Source of the DNA: Pseudovibrio ascidiaceicola
Lineage (GTDB): Bacteria > Pseudomonadota > Alphaproteobacteria > Rhizobiales > Stappiaceae
NCBI RefSeq assembly: GCF_900114245.1
Contig: NZ_FOSK01000007.1
Coordinates: 1-64,000, forward strand
DNA length: 64,000 nt
Reading direction: 5' to 3'
Program-made: the position numbers and the translations under genes
Notes under the pieces: model-generated
The model's database searches: none
What the model was told of the DNA's origin: nothing
The model's input: only the letters and a program-made list of their open reading frames with translations
Shown here: one piece after another, positions 1-7,959 of the stretch
How the letters are laid out: the number at the start of each line of letters is the position of its first letter
Numbering within the stretch: position 1 is the first letter of the stretch

Positions 1-345
1 GCGGGCATCTTCACTCACGGAATATTCGCCAACCCAGCCGGGAACAAGAGACAGGTTCTTGTCACCGTCCATGTAGGTTTCAACCACACGCTCTTCCATG
101 AGCTTGGTTGGGCCCCAGCGGTCGCTTGGGCCTTTGAATGCACGCTTCATGACACCGCCATAGGTGCCGATGCTGTCGTAGACTGGAATGACGCGTGGAT
201 TTTTCGGCAGGCGCTCTTCAACCGGCGGCAATTGACCGGCTTCAACCAACTGCTTGAGCATGGGCGCTTCGTTATAGGCCCAGCCATTGGCGGCCAGAAA
301 CGGCAGCGTCAAAGCAGCAATCGACGTGAGTGTAACGCTCTTCAT
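1..345 (-). CDS. ABC transporter solute-binding protein, family 5 (N-terminal part, cut by window edge)
   Basis: This is the first 115 residues of a periplasmic substrate-binding protein for an ABC importer. It starts at ATG 345 behind a GGGGGAGAA ribosome site. It opens with a signal peptide (MKSVTLTSIAALTLPFLAA, then NGWA). The mature start carries the LVEAGQLPPVEERLP segment typical of SBP_bac_5 peptide or oligosaccharide binders, followed by IGTYGGVMKRAFKG, also typical. The rest of the gene and any permeases lie off the left edge. It is divergent to a LacI-type regulator, and a dyad shared with that regulator's promoter lies 168 bp upstream, so sugar-responsive control is likely. The substrate cannot be told from this fragment. 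Confidence 0.85.
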   Translation of the reverse strand, partial: MKSVTLTSIAALTLPFLAANGWAYNEAPMLKQLVEAGQLPPVEERLPKNPRVIPVYDSIGTYGGVMKRAFKGPSDRWGPTKLMEERVVETYMDGDKNLSLVPGWVGEYSVSEDAR

Positions 346-512
346 CAAATTCTCCCCCAACACGTTTTGCCAGATCCTCCCCGCCAAAACGCATTACTTC
401 TATTTATGCAACAAGTCCGCTCCACTGCACTTGGCAGCCCAAATACGGCCTTATTGACAATCAGTTACCGGGCAAAGATGACAGGGGCACCGTTTGACAA
501 CAAGGCGGCTTT

Positions 513-528
513 ATGAAAATTTTTTCAT
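513..528. promoter_or_regulatory. Probable LacI-type operator, copy 1
   Basis: A perfect 7-bp inverted repeat with a 2-bp centre, ATGAAAA-TT-TTTTCAT, lies upstream of the solute-binding protein gene. The same two arms recur at 748-763 before the regulator gene. Even-spaced dyads of about 16 bp are usual for LacI-family repressors. The assignment to the neighbouring regulator is inference. Confidence 0.6.
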
Positions 529-747
529 GATCAGCTCTTCAACTTACTTCAAGGCCATCACTCAATCTCGCTCATTCGTCATCACATGTTGAGCAATGCA
601 AAATTTGTTGAATTAATTCATTCACTTAGATCATATTCACGAATTCCAATGCGAAGCTGTCTGAGCATTAAGAGGATTTTGGATAAGCTGGTTTCACTAA
701 TCAGTTCCTCTCAGTGATACACAACAGCACGCACGTAAGCGTTGCAC

Positions 748-763
748 ATGAAAAGATTTTCAT
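748..763. promoter_or_regulatory. Probable LacI-type operator, copy 2
   Basis: ATGAAAA-GA-TTTTCAT is a perfect 7-bp dyad with the same arms as the one at 513-528. It lies about 40 bp before the GTG start of the regulator gene, a position suited to autoregulation. Two identical arm sequences in one divergent intergenic region are unlikely by chance. Confidence 0.6.
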
Positions 764-803
764 TCAATAATTGCCTGTCCTATTGATGAATGGTGGAAGT
801 CGC

Positions 804-1853
804 GTGACAACGGGTATCAAGCAGATCGCAAAGCTTGCGAACGTCTCAATCAGCACTGTTTCTCACGTTTTAAACGCTTCTGCTCCCATCGGCAGTGAAG
901 TACAAGAACGTGTGTTAGGCATCGCGCGTGAGACAGGTTATCTTGCCAAGCGGCGACGCAAAGCTTCGATCTCCCTGCTCTCTACAGTGCTGCTGGTCGG
1001 CACTAAGAAAGCCTTCCCTAAGTCTGATCGCAATTTCGTGGCCTGGACCATGCTGAACGCCTTCAGGAAAGAATGCCAAAGCCGTGGTATTCGCCTCATT
1101 CCTCAGATTGAGGAAGAGAATGAAATCAATCCGGACAATATTGTGGAGGCCGTTGCAAAACACCGCCCCCAAGGCATCGCAGTGATGCAGGATGACAGGC
1201 AATGTCTGATTGATATGCTTTACAATCTGCCATCTGCCTCCGTTATTCTGAGTGGTCAGGATCAATCCATGAGGGTGGATACAGTTGCTCCCAGCAACCG
1301 CTTTGGAGCAAAGCTGGCCACGGATCATCTGCTGGATTTAGGCCACAAAAAGATTGCATTGCTCACCTGGGGCAATCGACGCGTCGCAAAGCAAAGGACT
1401 GAAGGATTTCTGGATGCCTTTAGACAAGCAGGGCTCGACGTTCCTGTCTCCGACATTATTGATGTTGGCGATTATCAGCAGGATGTGGTGGAGACCAACT
1501 TCAGCAAATGGCTGAGCAAACACAATGGTCCCTCCCCTTACTCCGCGTTCTTTTGCTCAGCAGACAACGTCGCACTTGGTGCGATGAAAGCCCTGCAGAA
1601 CCATGGTTACTCTGTTCCCAACGATGTTTCAGTTATGGGTTTTGACAATGCATTGTTTGGCGAGCTGTCCAGTCCATCCCTTTCAACCATCCATGTTCCA
1701 ATGGAAGAGATTGGTCACGTCGCTTTAAATCTACTGGAAGAAGCCTTGACCCTGCCTGATGGAGAGCGCAGTGCCCGCCGCGTGGAGCTTGGATGTCGCC
1801 TGATTTTGCGCAACAGTACAGGCAGTCCAAACACGTCTTTTTCCAAGTCGTAA
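804..1853 (+). CDS. LacI-family transcriptional regulator
   Basis: A DNA-binding repressor of about 349 aa. The N-terminal helix-turn-helix reads IKQIAKLANVSISTVSHVLN, the classic LacI signature, followed by a hinge and a periplasmic-binding-protein-like core with the usual LATDHLLDLGHKKIALLT and FCSADNVALGAMKAL blocks and the closing VMGFDN segment. I prefer the GTG start at 804, preceded by GGTGGAAG; in-frame ATGs at 771 and 786 would add up to 11 residues not expected in the family. It is divergent to an ABC solute-binding protein gene, and both promoters carry the same dyad, so it probably controls that transporter and itself. The inducer is unknown. Confidence 0.9.
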   Translation: MTTGIKQIAKLANVSISTVSHVLNASAPIGSEVQERVLGIARETGYLAKRRRKASISLLSTVLLVGTKKAFPKSDRNFVAWTMLNAFRKECQSRGIRLIPQIEEENEINPDNIVEAVAKHRPQGIAVMQDDRQCLIDMLYNLPSASVILSGQDQSMRVDTVAPSNRFGAKLATDHLLDLGHKKIALLTWGNRRVAKQRTEGFLDAFRQAGLDVPVSDIIDVGDYQQDVVETNFSKWLSKHNGPSPYSAFFCSADNVALGAMKALQNHGYSVPNDVSVMGFDNALFGELSSPSLSTIHVPMEEIGHVALNLLEEALTLPDGERSARRVELGCRLILRNSTGSPNTSFSKS

Positions 1854-2225
1854 TGCACCAACACCTTCCCTTAGGGGACCTCTTTTAGATTCAAGTAAGG
1901 TTAGAAGACATTTTCTAGGCCTGTATCCCGGTGTGTTTGGCGGCTCCCGTGATGTCATCTCATCTGGTCTAAAGCCCTATAGCTCTTGCGTTTACTGCTG
2001 TGTCTGGGGAGGCAAAAGCCATTGGTTACTCAGAGTATTTTCTCTTGATTAGCAATCAAACAAAATTTGCAGAGTCCCGAAAGCAAATCTCTAAGAGGGC
2101 TGTTCTATATTCCCGCAAAGCACTATTGCGCATGGTTCTCACCTACTTCTCCTATCGGCTTGCGCTGATGATGTTGGGAAATGTGCGGAAGTATTCTACT
2201 TTCCGCCGCAACATGAATGTAGATA
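1854..2225. other. Intergenic region, no gene seen
   Basis: A 372-bp stretch between the LacI-type regulator and the P450 gene. A short GC hairpin near 1867-1878 (TCCC-TTAG-GGGA, then CTCTTTT) might be a weak terminator for the regulator, but the stem is only 4 bp. An open frame from 2000 runs into the P450 start and looks like chance. The P450 promoter should be here but is not recognisable. Confidence 0.4.
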
Positions 2226-3611
2226 ATGGAAAACAAGATTTCATTATATCGACCGCCAGCACCCTATCCGGGAGAAGCCGCAGAAGGCTGGAGAAACTTC
2301 AGTAATTATTTGAGCTCTGACCCACTTGGCGTCATCCCAAAGGAGCTGTACGAGTGCGCGATTTTTCAGTTTGATGATGATAATCCGCGCAAATTCCTCG
2401 TAAATGAACCCAAGTTGCTGTCCAGAGTCTTAGAAGAACAACAAGCTATATTCCCAAAAGGCGGCGGTATTGCAGAGCTGTTAAAACCGATCCTGCATAA
2501 TGGTCTGGTCTCAGCAGAAGGTGTTGACTGGCAAGATCAACATGAGATGGTTGCGCCGATTTTTTCCAACACGAGTGTCCGTATCTCCTTTGGTTATCTG
2601 CAAGAGGCACTCAGTTCCTTTGTTGAACGCTTTGTGCAACATGCAGAGACTGGCCAGACGGTTAAGCTTGCAGAAGAGATCAACTTTCTAGTTGCTGATG
2701 TCAATTTCCGCTGCGTGTTCTCAAAGCCCATTGAGATTCAGCTGGAGCACCAATGCTTCGATTCCATTATGAAATACGAAGAGCAAGTCGCAGGGACTGC
2801 GCTGGATCTGAAGCGTTTTTCTGGTGCTGGTCCACCAGTCTTTACAGAGGCAGCTTTGAAGACTGCAGAAGACGTGCGTGCCGTCATTTCGCAGATCATT
2901 GACGAGCACATGCACAACAAGCCTCCAAACTCTCAAAACTTCTTTCAAGTGTTTCAGGATGCGCGTGTTCCATCGACTGGAAAGCGTTTTACGAAGTCAC
3001 AACTTGTTGACCAAGTCGCGAGCATTTTCCTTTCCAGCCATGAAACAACGTCTGCTGCGCTGTGTTGGTCTGTCTATATTCTCGCCCAATGCCCTGAGAT
3101 TGTTGAGCGCATTCGGACAGAAGTGCAGTTGGTGACGGCTTGTGGTCGCATCTCTTATGAGCACCTGCCCCGTCTTCGTTTTACGCGTGACGTCTTTAAA
3201 GAGGTCCTGCGCCTTTATCCTCCTGTCCTTTATCTCTCCCGTGTTGCACGTGAGGACACCACCCTTGGAGACACCTTAATCCCTAAGGAATCCATGGTGA
3301 TCATCAGTCCATGGGTTGTGCATCGTCACCGTTCATTCTGGGAAAATCCAGACATGTTCGATCCCGATCGCTTTTCGCGCGGAGAAGCAAAGGCAACGCT
3401 TGGGAGTTATTTTCCCTTTGGTCTGGGACCAAGAATGTGTACGGGCGCCAGCTACGTCACTTTTCTTGGAATTAAAGTGATCGCGCGATTGTGTACCATG
3501 TTTGATTTTGAAACGATCAATACTGATGAGGTTCGTCCAGACAGTACTCTTTATTTAAAACCGTCAAGACCAGTTTTATGTAAAGTACACAAAAGGAAGT
3601 TTAGTAAGTAG
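2226..3611 (+). CDS. Cytochrome P450
   Basis: A 461-aa haem-thiolate monooxygenase, soluble, of normal bacterial length. The I-helix shows SSHETTSAAL with H272-E273-T274-T275, the ExxR pair is E326-R329 in FKEVLRLYPP, and the haem loop FPFGLGPRMCTG places the proximal cysteine at C405. The usual A/G-G-x-E/D-T oxygen-activation motif is here S-S-H-E-T, a mild variant. No ferredoxin or ferredoxin reductase gene is adjacent, so electrons must come from elsewhere. It stands alone before two unrecognised genes and the T6SS locus; nothing links it functionally to secretion. The substrate cannot be predicted; fatty acids or terpenoids are possible. Confidence 0.92.
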   Translation: MENKISLYRPPAPYPGEAAEGWRNFSNYLSSDPLGVIPKELYECAIFQFDDDNPRKFLVNEPKLLSRVLEEQQAIFPKGGGIAELLKPILHNGLVSAEGVDWQDQHEMVAPIFSNTSVRISFGYLQEALSSFVERFVQHAETGQTVKLAEEINFLVADVNFRCVFSKPIEIQLEHQCFDSIMKYEEQVAGTALDLKRFSGAGPPVFTEAALKTAEDVRAVISQIIDEHMHNKPPNSQNFFQVFQDARVPSTGKRFTKSQLVDQVASIFLSSHETTSAALCWSVYILAQCPEIVERIRTEVQLVTACGRISYEHLPRLRFTRDVFKEVLRLYPPVLYLSRVAREDTTLGDTLIPKESMVIISPWVVHRHRSFWENPDMFDPDRFSRGEAKATLGSYFPFGLGPRMCTGASYVTFLGIKVIARLCTMFDFETINTDEVRPDSTLYLKPSRPVLCKVHKRKFSK

Positions 3612-3639
3612 TCGGAAGATCAAACGTCGAGGTTACCCA

Positions 3640-4815
3640 ATGGACCCTAAAGAACTACAACAGCTAAAAGCAGGTATTCAAAAGGCACGTAAGCAAGAAG
3701 TCAACTTTGCGTATTCGCCAAACAAGAATCCAAAGGAAGACGACGCTTTGATAATTCACCCGCGGAAAAAGCCAAAGATGCTTTTGGTCGCGGTGAAGAA
3801 GGAGACCCAGAACCCCAAGAGCATGTGTGGGGTTGTGACCATCAAAAGTAAGGAAATGACCATCGAATGCGTTGGTAAGCCACCTACCCAAGGGCTTATC
3901 AAGATGATGCGTAAGTTCCTTATCAGCCAAAAGCTGAACTTCAAGATTCATGTGAAGGATGAAGACGGCAACACCGTTCATTCTGATCATGCAGAGGAAG
4001 AAGGCGCAGAGACTCCAGATCATATGCTGGATACATTCTCTCATGAGACTGATGAAGTCGCAGACACCGGTAGTGATGAAGCCTTCACAGACGAAGAGCT
4101 GGCTGCCAGTGGAGAGAATCTTGAAGACACTGAAGATGATGAAGATACGTCTGCAGAAGACGCCGCAGCAGCTGCAGCTGAAGATGCAGCTCAAGAGGAA
4201 ATTCTTCGCGACAAACTGACGTCAATTCTAGCTGCGATCACTCATAAAGTTGAGAAAGCACTCGGCAAGGATGACGAGTATGACGTTGCGCTAAAACAAC
4301 AGCTTGGCGTCATTGAAAACGCCGTGAGCGCGCTTGATGACACAGGAACCCAAGCAGGCGTAAAGGCTATTTTAGCGCTCATCGCGCAGCAACCAGCAGC
4401 CAAGAAAGTCGATCAACAAGAAGTTGCCGCGGCAATCAAGGAGCTGACAATTCAACGGACGACTGCCGAGTCTAATATAAGCAGCCTTATGTCGAGCTTA
4501 AAGAACCATCCAGACCCACGCATGCGGCTCATAGCAGCAAAGGGACCAAGCGCAGCTTTGCTAGGCAACGCAAGCTTACTTCAGGGAAATCTCGATTTGG
4601 TTCTTAGAGATCTGAAGGCCTGGGGGGGAGCCCCAGCAGATAAACGCCCTGCTGTTGCGAAGAAGCTCTCCGCTAGCATCGCTACTCTCAACAGTCATAT
4701 GGACTCAGATAACTTGATTAATCTGCTCGAGAAAAACCCGTTAGGTGTGTCAGTTTCGATCAAGAAACCAATCGCTTCAGCTTTGAAAGATCTCGAACAG
4801 AAGATTTCTGTCTGA
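3640..4815 (+). CDS. Uncharacterised protein with acidic linker and helical C-terminal half
   Basis: A 391-aa soluble protein I do not recognise. It starts at ATG 3640 behind a GAGG site, 28 bp after the P450. Residues 1-110 are basic and look like a compact alpha/beta domain. Residues about 115-190 are strongly acidic and Ala/Glu/Asp rich, suggesting a disordered linker. The rest (about 190-391) is helical with leucine heptad-like spacing. It has no signal peptide or membrane segment. The layout (small domain, acidic linker, helical tail) recalls scaffold or secreted-cargo proteins and resembles in style the giant helical proteins at the far end of the T6SS locus, but I see no shared motif. 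A clear terminator follows at 4822-4865. Confidence 0.7.
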   Translation: MDPKELQQLKAGIQKARKQEVNFAYSPNKNPKEDDALIIHPRKKPKMLLVAVKKETQNPKSMCGVVTIKSKEMTIECVGKPPTQGLIKMMRKFLISQKLNFKIHVKDEDGNTVHSDHAEEEGAETPDHMLDTFSHETDEVADTGSDEAFTDEELAASGENLEDTEDDEDTSAEDAAAAAAEDAAQEEILRDKLTSILAAITHKVEKALGKDDEYDVALKQQLGVIENAVSALDDTGTQAGVKAILALIAQQPAAKKVDQQEVAAAIKELTIQRTTAESNISSLMSSLKNHPDPRMRLIAAKGPSAALLGNASLLQGNLDLVLRDLKAWGGAPADKRPAVAKKLSASIATLNSHMDSDNLINLLEKNPLGVSVSIKKPIASALKDLEQKISV

Positions 4816-4821
4816 TCTAAA

Positions 4822-4865
4822 CGCCCCATGTTGCAGTCTTTGTGGCATGGGGCGACCTTTGTTTA
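4822..4865 (+). terminator. Rho-independent terminator
   Basis: CGCCCCATG at 4822-4830 pairs perfectly with CATGGGGCG at 4846-4854, followed by ACCTTTGTTT. It sits 7 bp after the stop of the gene at 3640-4815. The ATG at 4828 that opens the longest downstream reading frame lies inside the left arm, which argues against that ATG being the start. Confidence 0.7.
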
Positions 4866-4893
4866 CGGGAACAAGCCGAAGGAGCACCCCGCA

Positions 4894-5907
4894 TTGCCTT
4901 GCTTCTGTTTTTGCCCAGATATTATTCCCGATATCAATCTCAACCTGCTTGTCCCTCTTGTGTTGAAGGCAGGGGAAGCAACCGCTTTGCCGCGTATCAA
5001 AGGCCCCTCCCTTCGTGTCACATCCCCTCACCTGTTCATGCGGTTTCGCCCGTTTAACTTCCTGAGCCTTGCGCAACTTTTGGCGCTTAACGCCAGCATC
5101 AATCATCGGCTAACTGCAGCGGCTGATCTAGCTCTTCGTGTGACAGAGTCCGCCACTCTTCCAGCCGCCAAGCTTAAATTGAAGAAGCTCGCGCAAACCT
5201 CAGCAAAGTTCGCACTTCCACTCGCGCTGAAACTGGGGGCTCTTCCGGGTCATATTCTAGCAAAGCTCGGGCTTGCTGCTCAACTCATTCTTCAAATTAA
5301 AGGCCTGGGATTGAACCCCTTTAATCTCAATCTCGGCAAGTTGAATCTCATACTGCCGAAGGCGAAGATTAACCTGCCTCTGCTTGGGCTTGTTGACCTT
5401 GGTTTAAAGCAGAATTTGAACATGAACGCTCAGGCTGATCTCAAAGCACTTGCGAAGATGTTGGCGGACTTTGGTAACTGGAATCTTGGCTTTAAGTTCG
5501 ATCTGAAAGCAGCCTTCAAGATTTTGGCAGCTCTGAACATTATTGGTCTGTTACAGCTGGCGTTTGGCGAAAGCCTTTTCTCAGGAAACGTCAAAGCTTG
5601 GGCTCGCATCACTGCAAAACTGAGCCTCTTTTCCAGATTGCTGCCACAACTAAACCTGAAGCTGCCGACAGCTAAAGTGGATTTGAGTGATCTCGACCTG
5701 AACATTGGTCAAGCCGACTGGCTTCGTAATGCAAACCGCATTTCCATGAGAGCATCTGCAAGGGCATCGCTCCGGGCATCTGCACGCCTGAATGCAGGTC
5801 TATTCGCCCGAACGGAAGCTGCTATCGGGCTCGCCTATGCTCTCTCTGCAGCTCTTAACATCAAGCCGACGTCTAAGTGCTGTAGTCGGTGTGCGTTAAT
5901 ATTCTGA
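4894..5907 (+). CDS. Uncharacterised Leu/Ala/Asn-rich amphipathic protein
   Basis: A protein of about 337 aa that I do not recognise. The longest frame begins at ATG 4828, but that codon is inside a terminator stem. TTG 4894, preceded by AAGGAG at 4879-4884, is the best-supported start; ATG 5038 (289 aa) is another option. The sequence is strikingly repetitive in character: alternating hydrophobic and polar residues (LNLNLGKLNLILPKAKINL, LNLKLPTAKVDLSDLDLN) and Ala/Leu helices, with a run of ASARASLRASARLNAG near the end. No signal peptide or standard transmembrane helix is clear. Such alternating patterns suggest amphipathic strands or lipid contact. Its last 35 bp overlap the end of the convergent kinase-like gene, and the C-terminus holds three cysteines (CCSRC). 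Confidence 0.55.
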   Translation: MPCFCFCPDIIPDINLNLLVPLVLKAGEATALPRIKGPSLRVTSPHLFMRFRPFNFLSLAQLLALNASINHRLTAAADLALRVTESATLPAAKLKLKKLAQTSAKFALPLALKLGALPGHILAKLGLAAQLILQIKGLGLNPFNLNLGKLNLILPKAKINLPLLGLVDLGLKQNLNMNAQADLKALAKMLADFGNWNLGFKFDLKAAFKILAALNIIGLLQLAFGESLFSGNVKAWARITAKLSLFSRLLPQLNLKLPTAKVDLSDLDLNIGQADWLRNANRISMRASARASLRASARLNAGLFARTEAAIGLAYALSAALNIKPTSKCCSRCALIF

Positions 5908-6619
5908 CGCGTTCTTCGGGCACAAATTTCAGCAGTTGAGTAACCATTTGCCGCCAGTCTGGCGGTAATTTTCTGAGGTCTGGGGCGTGCAGACGAAACG
6001 CAATAGCAGTTTCATATGTGTCCTTGATATGGTCCCGATATCCAAACATCTCACGTATAATTAAGCCCAGTGCATATAGGTCTGTTTTCTCGGTGATTTT
6101 ATCGGTGCCCAATCCCAGCTGTTCTGGTGCTGCGTAGTTCAAGTGCCCCGCAAAACTGCTATGTGGCCGCATAAACGGCAGCTCATCATAAAAGGCACAA
6201 TAAGCAAAGTCCAAAATGACTAACCCATGCACTCCCTGGTTGCTTAGCATGATGTTGTTAGGAGCGAGATCTAAGTGGGCAATCCCAACACTATGGAGAT
6301 GATTGACCGTCAGAACCAATTGCGTACAAAGTTGGGCGAATTCTTTTAAGGAAAGCGACGCCTTACTAATCCTATCGGCAAGTGTTTCCCCTTTCACCAA
6401 CTCCATGACCAGCTTGATGTTTCCGCCTTCGGTTTTCAGCTCCACAAAGTTCGGTGCGATGGCGCCAGACAAATGCTGCAGGGCTTTCGCTTCTCTAAAT
6501 AAAAGTTGCTGTGGGGCTGATGATGAAATGAGCGTCTTCTCCGCCAACATGCGATTTGACGACGGGCACCTGTAAAACCTGACAGTGCTTGTTGATGTGC
6601 TCTTTGCAGGTTCCAACAC
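5873..6619 (-). CDS. Protein-kinase-like protein, compact, degenerate ATP loop
   Basis: A 248-aa Hanks-type kinase fold. Visible motifs are K28 (AEKTL), E43 in FREAKAL, a catalytic loop HLDLAPNN with D117 and N122, a DFA triad in place of DFG at D137-A139, an APE motif at 164-166, and the LYALG helix with D180. The region before K28 (EPAKSTSTSTVRFYR) aligns where the glycine-rich loop should be but has no glycine. The frame is closed by a stop 50 bp upstream and has only GTG 6619 or TTG 6616 as starts, so no missing N-terminus is hidden there. There is no transmembrane or sensor domain, unlike PpkA. It is divergent to tssA, and an FHA gene lies in the T6SS locus, so a role in T6SS control is plausible. 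Activity is uncertain. Confidence 0.8.
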   Translation of the reverse strand: MLEPAKSTSTSTVRFYRCPSSNRMLAEKTLISSSAPQQLLFREAKALQHLSGAIAPNFVELKTEGGNIKLVMELVKGETLADRISKASLSLKEFAQLCTQLVLTVNHLHSVGIAHLDLAPNNIMLSNQGVHGLVILDFAYCAFYDELPFMRPHSSFAGHLNYAAPEQLGLGTDKITEKTDLYALGLIIREMFGYRDHIKDTYETAIAFRLHAPDLRKLPPDWRQMVTQLLKFVPEERVRILTHTDYST

Positions 6620-6870
6620 AATATCCTTATATCTGTCAGAGTGTTCTGGTTGCAGAGATATTTTTCCCTATCAAGTCAACGAGTTAATAACGATATTACC
6701 AGTTCCTCTTATACTGTACACACAATGAAATGATCTTGCGGAATATTATAGGCCTATCTCGAGTGGTCGCCCCACTCATTTGGCAACCTCTACCAATACT
6801 ATGCGCAAATACTTGGTAGTGATCGGACTTCCAGTCCCAATAAGCAGTAGCAGAGCGGGATAGATTTCGA
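6620..6870. promoter_or_regulatory. Divergent promoter region of kinase-like gene and T6SS operon
   Basis: This 251-bp gap must hold the promoter of the large T6SS transcription unit. TATACT at 6710-6715 is a good -10 match on the plus strand but has no clear -35 partner. Two dyads are present: GAGTGG-N5-CCACTC (6761-6777) and CTACCAA-N16-TTGGTAG (6790-6819). Either could be an operator or a leader hairpin. No sigma-54 type GG-N10-GC element was convincing. Confidence 0.4.
6790..6819. repeat. Inverted repeat upstream of tssA
   Basis: CTACCAA (6790-6796) and TTGGTAG (6813-6819) form a perfect 7-bp dyad with a 16-bp spacer, about 50 bp before the tssA start. It may bind a regulator of the T6SS operon or fold in the leader RNA. 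No protein can be assigned. Confidence 0.4.
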
Positions 6871-7917
6871 ATGGATCCAACGGCTTCCCTTCAACCTATT
6901 GAGGAGAATGCACCTTGCGGGCCGGATCTTGAATACGATCCTGACTTCCTGACGATGGAGACTGCTGCCAGTGGCACCCAAGATCACCAGATCGGGGAAG
7001 CCATTATCAAAGGGGAAGAACCTGACTGGAAGGAGGCGCTGCGCCTCTCCACCCAACTGCTGACACGAACCTACGATCTTCGCGTTGCCATCATTCACGC
7101 ACAATCTCTAATTGCAATTGAAGGCTATCCAGGCTTCGCCAAAGGCATGGATTTCATTGCACAAATGCTGGATTCCTTTTGGGATACGTTACACCCAGAG
7201 CTTGATCCCGCAGAGGGGCATGACCCTATCATGCGTGCGAATGTCCTTTCCGCTCTTAATGACAGACGCACCACGCTTGCCCTAATCAGAAATGCCTCTC
7301 TCGTCCAGTCTCGCATCTTCGGAGCATGGTCTCTCAACGAGATCGCCATCGCTCGCGGGGAGACTGAACTGCCAGAAGGCCGTGACAGACCCGATATTGC
7401 TTCCTACGATGCAGCTCTCAGAGAGACAGATCGCGAAAACATTGCAGAGGTTGTTAATGCAATCGAAACCGCGATCAAAACATCCGAGCACATCCGGGAT
7501 TTTTTCGCGCAGCACGGTGGCCTGATCCTTGACGACCTCCTGCGAGAGCTGCGTCAAGCGCAGTTTTTATTGGCTCCAGCACTGGAAATCGAAGAGGAAG
7601 ATGAGGAGGAAGAGGGAGAAACTGACTCTGAGGAAGATGGGCCAGTTAAAGCTCGATCCAGCAAGAAAAGCGCAAGTTTTACCGGAACAGTTATAAACCG
7701 AACTGACGTGTTAAGAGCTCTTGATGAGGTTTGTGCGTATTACAAGCGTAGCGAACCTTCAAGTCCGGTTCCACTTCTACTGGGTCGGGCCCGACGTCTT
7801 GTTGATCTCGACTTTTATTCCATCATCAAGGACCTCGCTCCAGATGGGGAAGCACAAGTTTTGAACATCAAAGGGGTAAGCCCCGACGACGACGAACATT
7901 CTGGTTCAATCGAATAA
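6871..7917 (+). CDS. tssA: T6SS protein TssA (ImpA family)
   Basis: A 348-aa cytoplasmic T6SS assembly protein. The N-terminal ImpA_N domain is clear: LQPIEENAPCGPDLEYDPDF followed by PDWKEALRLSTQLLTRTYDLRV, and MLDSFWDTLHPELDP. A highly acidic linker follows at about residues 235-265, then a helical C-terminal part. TssA proteins of this short class contact the baseplate and the growing tail sheath. It is the first gene of a same-strand run that ends at 41,132, and tssB follows 42 bp later. Confidence 0.93.
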   Translation: MDPTASLQPIEENAPCGPDLEYDPDFLTMETAASGTQDHQIGEAIIKGEEPDWKEALRLSTQLLTRTYDLRVAIIHAQSLIAIEGYPGFAKGMDFIAQMLDSFWDTLHPELDPAEGHDPIMRANVLSALNDRRTTLALIRNASLVQSRIFGAWSLNEIAIARGETELPEGRDRPDIASYDAALRETDRENIAEVVNAIETAIKTSEHIRDFFAQHGGLILDDLLRELRQAQFLLAPALEIEEEDEEEEGETDSEEDGPVKARSSKKSASFTGTVINRTDVLRALDEVCAYYKRSEPSSPVPLLLGRARRLVDLDFYSIIKDLAPDGEAQVLNIKGVSPDDDEHSGSIE

Positions 7918-7959
7918 CCCAGGTCTGAATAAGAACAAAAGTACCGGGAACCCGATCAC

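Larger units (their letters stand above)
346..803. other. Divergent intergenic promoter region
   Basis: This 458-bp gap separates the solute-binding protein gene from the LacI-type regulator. Besides the two matching dyads at 513-528 and 748-763 it is AT-rich and shows no convincing small gene. Short ORFs inside it lack codon bias and homology that I recognise. Promoters for both directions should lie here, but I cannot place -10 and -35 boxes with confidence. Confidence 0.5.

Noticed and set aside
2000-2305. Open frame of 101 codons running into the P450 start
   Set aside because: It overlaps the well-supported P450 gene in another frame, has no ribosome site and no recognisable domain.
4828-4893. 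ATG 4828 as the start of the amphipathic protein
   Set aside because: The codon lies in the left arm of a 9-bp terminator stem and has no ribosome site; TTG 4894 with AAGGAG is better.
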